From Halomonas litopenaei (lineage in GTDB: Bacteria; Pseudomonadota; Gammaproteobacteria; Pseudomonadales; Halomonadaceae): DNA of 64,000 nucleotides. The position numbers and the translations under genes were made by a program. The stretch lies in assembly GCF_017303055.1 (NCBI RefSeq), contig NZ_JAEKJT010000002.1:1-64000 (forward strand), in the 5' to 3' direction. The stretch's first letter is position 1. Every line of letters begins with the position of its first letter. Below are positions 1 through 10,300 of the stretch, one piece after another. The notes beneath the pieces were generated by a model that saw nothing but the letters and a program-made list of their open reading frames with translations, was not told the DNA's origin and did no database searches.

Positions 1-1113
1 GTCGATGGGCGTACCGGGTGCATACTCGGTGGTGTCGCCGGGCACGGTGATCACCACCTCACCCTGACCATCGCCACCGCCGGAGGTCGTCCAGCCACCG
101 CTCAGACCGCCGTCCGGATCCGCTTCGTCAGGACCGGTGATGCTCACTACCGGCATATCGTCATCGACGGTCAGCTTGAGGGAGCCACTGACACTGTCAC
201 CATCTCCATCAGTAATCGTAAACTTAAGAACAAGATCGATATCATCCTCTACCGCTGGGTCACTGTGATCCAGCCCCTGACGCAGAGTAGCTTCATAAGC
301 TCCGGTAACAACATTGGTGACCTCAACCGTCAACACCGCATTGCCAGAGGCGTCGGTACCGCTCAGGGTAAGACCGTCGCCGGACACCGACCAGGTGACC
401 GCTTCACCACCGCTGGTCACGCTGGGCAGACCAGCAGTGGTCCAGGTAAAGGCCTGACTGGCATTAGGCCCATCGGCACCGAAGCGATACCCAAGTGTGC
501 CTGTCACAAAGACAGCAATGCCTGGCACATCCTCCGGACCGCCCGCAATACCTCCAGGCAACCCATCTTCATCTAATACAACGTTCAGACCTAGAGACCT
601 AGGAGGGGTCTCATCACGACGATTTTCAGTGTCCCCGTCATGGGTATTCGCACCGCCAGCCCTGGGAGAAATATCATCGCCGACTAAACCATTGAAGGCA
701 TACTCCAGAGGACTGACTTGCTCCACGATACGCAGGAGTCTTACGAACCCGTGCCCCTCGTTCCCCCCTCCGCCCGCGCCAACAGAACCTGCCTGAGGGG
801 CAAGGTCGTTGTTAGAATCATTTGAAGAATCCAAGGCGTTCAGTAGTTTATCCAACTGCTCCTCATCAAGAGGTTCGCCGAAAACATCGTTTTCGGCATC
901 GCCTTGAGATGTCGGCAGACTGAGCTGCTGGCTAGCCTCCAGAACCAGAGGGAGGCTTCCATTCCCGGTATCGACAGTAGCAGAGCTAGCGACTCCAGTG
1001 ATCAGCACGCAGTCACCATCCAAGCGATCTCCGATTCTTGCATGGCGAGTATTTCCAGAGGCATCACGAATCCACGCCTCACCGACAATCGCTACAATAA
1101 CTGCATCTTCCAT
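1..1113 (-). CDS. Second LapA-like adhesin, N-terminal 371 codons (cut by window edge)
   Basis: An ATG at 1113 opens a frame that stays open for 371 codons to base 1, so the gene continues outside the window. The first ~130 residues resemble the retention module of the large adhesin next door, down to the matching GHGFVRLLRIVEQVSPLEY segment (residues ~120-138). Then comes one T1SS-143-type repeat (motifs LDEDGLPGG, TGTLGYRFG, DGDGDS). By family knowledge such modules keep the protein in the TolC-like pore until LapG cuts a (T/A/P)AAG site. Here the equivalent position reads PQAG (residues 106-109), so the di-alanine is absent. The 271-bp gap to the upstream gene holds that gene's terminator and must contain this gene's promoter. 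Export by the T1SS genes of this locus is inferred. Which downstream domains the protein carries cannot be seen. Confidence 0.85.
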   Translation of the reverse strand, partial: MEDAVIVAIVGEAWIRDASGNTRHARIGDRLDGDCVLITGVASSATVDTGNGSLPLVLEASQQLSLPTSQGDAENDVFGEPLDEEQLDKLLNALDSSNDSNNDLAPQAGSVGAGGGGNEGHGFVRLLRIVEQVSPLEYAFNGLVGDDISPRAGGANTHDGDTENRRDETPPRSLGLNVVLDEDGLPGGIAGGPEDVPGIAVFVTGTLGYRFGADGPNASQAFTWTTAGLPSVTSGGEAVTWSVSGDGLTLSGTDASGNAVLTVEVTNVVTGAYEATLRQGLDHSDPAVEDDIDLVLKFTITDGDGDSVSGSLKLTVDDDMPVVSITGPDEADPDGGLSGGWTTSGGGDGQGEVVITVPGDTTEYAPGTPID

Positions 1114-1334
1114 GTGCCTTTCCTTATCTTAGATAGCCTTCATTAGTTACCAACAAGATAAGTAAGGAATATGCGAAACCACACTGTACTTAAGGACTAG
1201 CTTTTCCATTTTTATCCGCACACAAGCGATTCAGCAAAATAGCATTTCAATAGCAATTTTTTATATCAACATCTATTCCAGTTACCAGAAAAGTCGGATC
1301 AACTGGGCCACAAAAAAGACTCCTTGACTTTCAT

Positions 1335-1362
1335 AAAAAAAGGGGCCTGATCATCAGGCCCC
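1335..1362 (-). terminator. Rho-independent terminator of the large adhesin gene
   Basis: On the minus strand a perfect 9-bp GC-rich stem (GGGGCCTGA / TCAGGCCCC, loop of 3) is followed by a run of seven T. It lies 22 bp past the adhesin stop codon. It separates the two adhesin genes transcriptionally. Confidence 0.88.
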
Positions 1363-1384
1363 TTCCATTTACTTCTTTGGCTTG

Positions 1385-4300
1385 CTACTCAACGATCAAC
1401 TGTCCGTCGTCCAGCATCTGCTGAAGGACGTCTACACCGGAGCCGCTTCCACCTAGCCCTGCCAGCTCAATCGTCAGGTCGGCATTACTTCCCGAAGCGT
1501 CAATGCCACCATCAGACTTCACCTTCAGGACAAGCGTATCTCCTTCGTTAATGGCGATAAGGTAGCTCGAGATGTCCGCTGCCGCACCATCGCTTAGAAT
1601 GCCACTTAGATCAAGGCTATCGGCCTCGTCACCCGAGCCAAGCACGAAGTCTTCGATACGGTCCACCTCGGGAACATCCGGGACGATGTCACCATCCTCC
1701 CACACAAAACTATCCTGTCCGAAGCCGCCCCACATCACATCGTCGCCCCGGCCTCCGACAAGAACATCCTGCCCCGCGGCGCCAATCAAGACATCATTCC
1801 CTCCTTGCCCATACAGCGTGTCGTTACCCCCATCCTGTCGACTCAAGTTCATCAGATCGTCGACATTATCAAGGACATAACGCTTTATCTCATCCTGATT
1901 AAGAGGCTCACCATCGCCATGCTCCGCGGACCATTTCAGGAACTCATAGAGGCCTAGATATCCCATTCCGTCATGCTCGCCGGCCAGGAATACCTCTCCG
2001 GTATCCCCGTCTGTCCAAGAGAGAGCGTCAGAATTTACCGTATCGCCAAACACGAGGTCATCCCCTGCTCCTGCAAAGACCCGGTCGTTGCCAAGGGGCT
2101 CTAGTCCAGAAACACTGGAACCGGTATCCAGTGCTAGATTAAGTCCTTCTTCCGTGTTCACGATATCCACTTCACCAACCGTACCGGAGAAGGTATTGCC
2201 ATCCAAAAGTGTAAGTTCGACATCCTCTCCCAATACATCTGTATTGTCGAAATACCGTATATAATCGACAAGACTATCTTCACCAATACCTATACCGTGT
2301 ACGGAGTCGGCGTATTCCAAAAGTTCATTGTAGACCCCGATAGCCTCCTCCATGGCCGTCAGCGTACCCTCCTGCAGCGGGTCAGGTATTACAATTTCAC
2401 CATTATCATCGATCCAGGCGACAGGACGACCGTCGGTGACAAAAATAGCCGTTGACTCGTAGCTATTCTCCTGCGCCATATCTCTCAGGAAGTTCCTACC
2501 TGCACGCAACGCTGACTCAAAGTTGGTGGTACCCGACGCCTCCATACCCATAACATAGCTCACGGCATCAGCGAGGTTGTCGCGACCAAAGTTATCAAAA
2601 ATTATGGGAGTACGAGCCCGTGAATCAAAGTCGACTAACTGAAGGTTCACGATACCTTCGAAGTCAGCCAACGTCTCCAATTGTCGAACCATTGCAGCCT
2701 GCAGCAACTCCAACCGGGTATAGTTGCCAGCACCATCGGGACGCAATGTCTCAACCTCAGCAAGCATACTGTCTGATGAATCAAGTATGAAAGACAGGTT
2801 GTAATTTCCCGCAGGATTCACAATGACAAAGGATCCGCCCGTATCGGCAATGACCACATCATCCCCACCACTAGTCGTAATGGTGTTGTTGGCATTGCTG
2901 GCCACCACGAACTCACCTGCGCCTGGTACGACCAACGCCAACTCACCAGACGTCGGATCGCCATCACCATCAGTGGCCGTTAGCCCCAGATTGAGATAGG
3001 CATCACCAGGTGCAGCACCACGGACGACCTCTACGTCTCCCAGTCGGAATGGCTCACCGTTGCCCTCCTTTATCGTGACCGACTGCATGCCCTCAAGACG
3101 AACCAATACGAAGGTCCAACCATCTTGGATACCTTCGACCCTAAGACCTTCGGCAGTCTCTGTTACACGAACCTCATTGGACACATCAATCCCGCGGCTA
3201 TCCAAGATCCGTAGGTCGTCGGCCCCCAGCGCAAGATCACTGGGGGTTCCGCCGCCCGGGGTGAACTCCTCAGCCGTCAGAATCAACGTAGCTCTGGCAT
3301 TGGCAACCCCATCGACATAGATCGTCTGACTGAACGCGCCGACACGGATAGCGTTATCCCAGGAAACGCCGGACGAGCCACGTGAGGCGCCTTCGACCAT
3401 GTCAATGCGAACCACATCGCCGTCGTTGATCTGTCCGGCTCCCACAACTAGCCCACCATCCAGCACAGACACACCGTTGGTGGCGGAATACACCACCTGA
3501 GAGTCCAGGTCAGGATCTCCCAGATCAAGAATAGCCTCCGTGCCCCCCGTGATCGTGTCGACACCGTCAATAGGCACAGCCAGACGCGTGAAGAATGAGC
3601 GCTCCCCATCCTCGGTCTGCAAGAGATACCTATCGTTGGCCTCATCCAGCACCACTCGGAAGCCGATAGCGCCATCACTCGTGAGGGCAACCAGTTCTTT
3701 CCCATCAGCAGACAGCTGCCATCCTAAGGCGTCGCCGTTGAACAGGATGATGTTGCCTTGGATATCGAGAACGGGGGTACCATCGATTCCATCCTGAAAA
3801 CCGATAGACTCACCAGAGCCATCTGCTCCATATCCGCCATCCAAGCCGAGAGACCCACGGGTATCTTCACTGATAACGCCGGATTCCGCGGCGATTGGCC
3901 CTGGAGTATCGTCGTCGATGCGCACCTCCAGTTCGCCGTTCGCCGTGCTGCCATCCAGATCGGTCACGACATAGCCAACGGACAAAGCAAGATCATCCTC
4001 CGTCGTAGCGACCGAATGATCGAGCGGCCCTGAAAGGGTCACCTCAAAAGCGCCAGTCGCCACATCTACGAGGGCGATGCGCAATACTTCGCTGCCAGAA
4101 GCGGTTGACGCCAGGAGTACCAGTCCACCGTCGGCCAGTGAATAACTAAGAGCTTCACCTTCTGACGTCCACGCAGGAAGCCCCGAAGTCGACCAACTGA
4201 ATGCCCCGGTGCTGGCCGCGCCATCATCGCCAAAATCGTAGCCCAAGACACCACTAACCAAGGTGACCCGTCCAGGTACATCACCGTCTCCGCCAGCGAT

Positions 4301-7300
4301 ACCTCCCTCCAGGCCATCCTCGTCAAGGACAACTTCTCCGGGCCCGGCTGCTGGGTCGCCTCCATCCGTAGGCGTCGTCGGTGTAGCCGCATCCGCAATA
4401 TCTGCACTGATATCGATTTCGGTGACGTCGCCATCGCCGTCAATCACCCGCAGCACGACATCAATACCCTGCTCGCTTGAATTGTCCAGGCCTGTGGCGG
4501 CCGTGAACGTCCACTGACCATCACCAGCGATCACCAGCTCGCCCTGGGGCAAGCTGATCGTTGTCGTTTCATCGCTGGCAGGAAGCCGGGTGAATGTCGA
4601 AGGCGAGCCGTTGACCACCACTTCGATAGCGCCAAGACCATCGGCACCAGCGTCAACTACCCAACTACCGGTGACGGATTCGCCCTCAGCCGTCTGAATC
4701 ACGTCATCCACCACGGTGACATTGTCATCCGGGGTAATCGAGGCCACGGGTGAGTCGTCATCAATACGTAGGTCGAGCTCGCCGGTTGCCGTGCTACCAT
4801 CCAGATCCGTGAGCGTATAGCCCACCGTAAAGGCCAGGTCGTCTTCCACCGAACTCACCAGATGATCCAACGGTCCTGTCAACGTGACCTCAAAGGCGCC
4901 TGTAGCAAGGTCTGTCACAACAACAGTGAGGATCGCCTCTCCCGTTGGCGTCTCAGCAACCAACGTCTGACCGTCATCGGCCAACCGATAGGTCAAAGCC
5001 TGCCCTATAGAAGTCAGCGACGGCAAATCCGACAGTGACCAGGTGAAGGCACCACTGGTGGCCGGGCCATCCTCACCAAAGTCGTAACCGAGGAGCCCTG
5101 AAGAACGGGTACTCTCACCCGCCACATCCTCTGGACCACCGGCGATGCCGCCGGGAAGCCCTTCCTCATCCAGCACCACTTCCGCTGGTGCCGCATCTGG
5201 GTCTCCGCCGTCCGTAGGTGTCGTCGGTGCCACCGCGTCACCTATGTCAGCGCTGATATCGACTTCCACGACATCACCGTCACCATCAATGACCCGCAGA
5301 ACCACATCAATACGCTGATCCAGCGAGTTGTCGAGCCCCTTGGCGGCGGTGAACGACCATCCTCCGTCACCATTGACGGTGAGTTCACCCTGCGCAAGGG
5401 GCAATACGGTAGACTCACCAGGCCCTGGCAGGGTGACACTGGTGAGCGGTGAGCCGTTGACCATCAGTTCGATCGCGCCGAGACCATCGCCACCCGGCTG
5501 GATTGACCAGACACCGGTGACAGTGGCGCCTTCTTCGGTCTGAATAACGCCATTGTCAACTGTCGTGCCGGCGTCCGGCGTCACCGATGCGACCGGCGTA
5601 TCATCATCGATACGAATGTCCAGGTGCCCATCCGCGGTGCTGCCGTCGATGTCAGTGACGGTGTAGCTCACCGAAAATGCCAGATCATCCTCAGTAAGCG
5701 ATTCAGAATGGTCCAGCGGGCCGGACAGGCTGACTTCGAAGGTGCCGGCGACCACATCCGTCAAGGCGACGCGCAACACTTCATCGCCACTGGAGGATTC
5801 CGCAAGCAACGTCTGCCCATCATCGTCCAAACGGTAGACCAGTGTTTCGCCGTCAGATGTCAGCTCCGGCAGACCGCTCACTGACCAAGTAAAGGCACCA
5901 TTGGCAGCTGGGCCGTCATCGCCAAACTCATACCCGAGCAGCCCGCTGGCGAACGTCGTCTCACCCGTCACATCGCCGTCACCGCCGGCATTGCCACCGA
6001 CCAAGCCATCCTCATCCAGGACTACCTCAGCGGGAGCCGCTGCCGGGTCTCCGCCATCCGTCGGCGTTGTCGGCGTAGCCACATCGCGAATCTGCCCGCT
6101 GATGTCGATCATCACCACATCACCGTCGCTGTCCGTGACGTTCAGTACAACATTGACCTCCTGCGGACTGGAATTATCCAATCCAGTGGCCGCAGTGAAG
6201 GACCAGCTGCCATCTCCCCTGAGGGTCAAATCACCCTGGGGTAACGTCAGCACTTCCTCATCAGCCGGCCCAGGAAGAGCCGTGAACGGCAAGGACATGC
6301 CATTTACCACAACATCGACGGCAGCTAAGCCATCAGCGCCACCCGCGATAGCCCACTGGCCAGAGATGGTCGCACCTTCATCGACGTCAATCGTCCCGGC
6401 TACCTCGGTGCCGTCGGACGTCGTGACAGACGCTGTGGGAGTATCGTCATTGACAACGATGTCGAGCATTCCCGTCGCCGTACTGCCATCCAGATCGGTC
6501 AACGTATAGCCGACCGCAAGCGACAGGCTATCTTCGACCGAGTTCTGAGGATGATCGACAACAGCGGACAGCGTGACCTCGAAGTCTCCCGTCGTCATGT
6601 CGGTAAGCGCTATGCGGAGAACCTCATCTCCAGACGCTGTCTCGGCAATAACGGTCAGGCCGCTATCCGCCAGGCGATACGCCACCGCTTCACCCAAGGA
6701 GGTGAGCACCGGCAACCCATCAAGAGACCAGGTAAACGCACCATCCCGAGCGGGGCCATCATCGCCAAAGTCATAGCCCAGCTGCCCGGAAATCTGGGTG
6801 GCTTCTCCAGCGACATCACCATCCCCCCCGGCAATACCGCCTGCCAGTCCATCCTCATCCAGCACTATCTGGCCGGGACCCGCTGCCGGATCACCACCGT
6901 CAGACGGTGTCGTTGGCTTAGCGGCGTCAAGCACCTCACCGGAGATATCAATTTCCGTCACGTCGCCATCGCCATCGGTGACCCGAAGCACGACGTCAAC
7001 CAGCTGGCCCACCGAGTTGTCGAGCCCGGTGGCGGCGGTAAAGGTCCAGCTGCCGTCACCATTCAGGGTCAATTGCCCTTGTGGCAAGGTCAGCGTCCCG
7101 CTATCGCTGCTGTCGGGCAGGCGGTCGAACGCCAAAGGCGACCCATTGATCACCACCTCAATCCCGGCAAGGCCATCCGCACCCGGCTGAATACTCCACT
7201 GACCAGAGATGGTCTCGCCTTCATCCGCCTGGATGACGCCATCAACCACGTCCACACCTTCATCTGCGACCACGGAGGCGACAGGCGTGTCATCATCAAT

Positions 7301-10300
7301 GCGAATATCCAGTCCACCGGTCGCCTGACTGCCATCAAGGTCAGTCAAGGTATAGCCGAGACTGAGCGACAGATCGTCCTCGACCGAGTTTTCCGGGTGA
7401 TCCAGGGGAGCCAACAGGCTGACCTCAAAGGTCCCGAGGGCCAGGTCGGTCACCGACACCCGAAGTACTTCGGTTCCCTCCTGAGTGGCGGCCACCAAAG
7501 TCTGTCCGTCATCCGCCAGTCGATAGGTCAGCGCCTGCCCCTGGGACGTCAACGCCGGTAGTCCTGTCAATGACCACGCAAAGGCCCCGCTGGCAGCAGG
7601 GCCATCATCACCAAAGTCGTAGCCAAGCTGCCCGCTAACCAGCGTAGCCGCACCAGGCACGTCACCATTACCGCCCGCAACGCCACCCGCCAACCCATCC
7701 TCGTCCAGCACGACCTCGGCAGGTGCCGCATTCGGGTCGCCACCGTCGCTGGGCGTAGTGGGAGACGCAGCATCATTAATGGCACCACTGACGTCGATCT
7801 CCACCACATCGCCATCGGCATCGGTCACCCGCAGCACCACATCGACAGTCTGAGCAACAGAGTTGTCGAGCCCGACAGCCGCCGTAAATGACCAGCTTCC
7901 ATCGCCTTTCAGCGTCAACTCACCCTGTGGTAACGGTAGCGAAACCTCATCACTGGTAGCGGGTAAACGATCAAAGGACAGCGGCGAACCATTGATCAAT
8001 ACGTCGATACTGCCGAGCCCATCGGCGCCCGGCTGGATGCTCCACTGACCGGTAACCGTTTCACCCTCGTCAGCCTGAATCACACCACCTATCACTGTGG
8101 TACCCGCATCAGGCGCCACCGTTGCCACCGGCATATCATCGTCAATACGAATATCCAGGCCACCAGTCGCCTGACTGCCATCCACATCGGTCAGGGTATA
8201 AGCGAGGCTAAGGGACACATCATCTTCAACCGAGGTTTCAGCGTGATCGATCGGCGCTGCCAAGCGAACCTCGAAGGCACCCGTCGCCAAGTCTGTCAGC
8301 GTGACGCGTAGCACCTCATCCCCAGCCTGGGTGGCGGCCACTAGCGTCTGGCCATCGTTGGACAAGGTAAATGCGACGGCTTGTCCCATGGACGTCAATG
8401 CCGGCAAGCCGCTCAGCGACCAGGCAAACGCTCCGGATGAAGCGGGGCCATCATCACCAAAGTCATAACCGAGCTGGCCTGTCACCGAGGTGGCCTCCCC
8501 CGCTACGTCACCGGCTCCCCCCGCAATTCCCCCCGCCAGGCCGTCTTCGTCCAGCACCACTTCAGCGGGCGCAGCGGCCGGATCGCCGCCATCCGTTGGC
8601 GTCGTTGGGCGCGCGGCATCCCTTACCTCACCGCTGATATCTATCTCAACGATATCACCGTCGCCATCGGTCACGCGCAGCACCACGTCAACGACCTGAT
8701 CCACCGAGTTATCGAGACCATCGGCCGCAGTAAACGCCCAGCTACCATCACCCCGCAGTGTCAATTCGCCCTGCGGCAGGGCCAGGCTAGCCTCTTCATT
8801 AACGGCGGGCAGACGATCAAACAGCAACGGCATACCATTGACCAACACCTCGATACTGGCAAGACTATCGGCGCCGGGCTGGATACTCCATGTTCCCGTG
8901 ACCGTCTCCCCCTCCGTTGCCTGCACCACGCCGTCCACGACCAGGGTGCCGGTATCGGGTGCGACCGTAGCGACCGGTGTGTCGTCGTCGATACGGATAT
9001 CCAAGCCACCCGTGGCCTGACTGCCATCGATGTCGGTCAAGGTATAGCCGAGGCGCATCGACAGATCGTCTTCCTCAGAGTTTTGGGGATGATCTAGGGG
9101 GCCAGACAACAGCACCTCGAAGCTACCGCTTGCCAGGTCCGTCAACGCCACACGCAGTACCTCAACCCCAGCATCGGTGGCAGCCACAAGCGATTGGCCG
9201 TCATCGGCCAGGCGATACACCAACTCCTGGCCCATCGACGTCAACGCAGGCAGCCCCCTCAACGACCACGCGAAAGCGCCAATGGCAGCGGGGCCGTCAT
9301 CACCAAAGTCATAACCCAGTTGCCCGCTGACCCGAATGGCTTCGCCCGCGACGTCTCCCACGCCACCGGCGTTGCCACCCGAAAGACCATCCTCATCAAG
9401 CACCACTTCACCAGGCCCAGCGCCAGGATCCCCACCGTCAGTCGGCGTGGTCGGTGCCGCCGCGTCGAGAATCGACGCGCTGATATCGACTTCGCTGACG
9501 TCACCATCACCATCGGTGACCCGCAGGACCACATTGACGGCCTGCTCCTGAGAGTTATCGAGCCCCGTGGCAGCGGTAAAGGACCAGCTGCCATCGCCTC
9601 GCAGGGTAAGGTCACCTTGGGGCAGCGCTACCGTCACCTCATCGCTGGTATTCGGCAGGCTGGTAAAGGTCAGCGGCGTGTCATTGACCATCACCTCGAT
9701 CACACCAACGCCATCGGCGCCCGGCTCAATCACCCATGAACCGGTGACGGTCTCGCCTTCGCTGGCAAGCACCTGTCCATCCACCACCGTCGTGCCCTCA
9801 TCAACCGCGAGATTCACGACAGGTGAGTCGTCATCCAAACGCAGATCCAACTGTCCTTCGGCGGTGCTGCCATCGATGTCGGTAACGGTATACCCCACCG
9901 CCAAGACGATATCGTCCTCTGTGTCGCCTAGCGGATGGTCCAGGGGACCCGACAAGACCACCTCAAAGGTGCCGCTCGCAACATCTGTCACCGCAACGCG
10001 CAACACTTCTTCGCCATCCGGCGTCTCCGCCAGCAGCACTTGGCCGTCACCCTCCAGCCGATAGGTCAATGGTTCGCCTTGCGACGTCAGCTGGGGCAAC
10101 CCCTCCAGTGACCATGTGAAGCCACCACCGGTGGCGGGCCCATCCTCGCCGAAGTCGTATCCCAGCTGCCCACTGACACTGACGACTTCCCCAGCGACGT
10201 CCCCAGGACCACCGATCACACCACCAGGCAGACCTTCTTCGTCGAGCACCACCTCTCCAGGGGCCGAAGCAGGATCCCCGCCATCGCCAGGCGTGGTCGG

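Noticed and set aside
6551..7561. 336-codon plus-strand frame within the adhesin region
   Set aside because: Antisense to the repeat block of the large adhesin; composition follows the adhesin codons.
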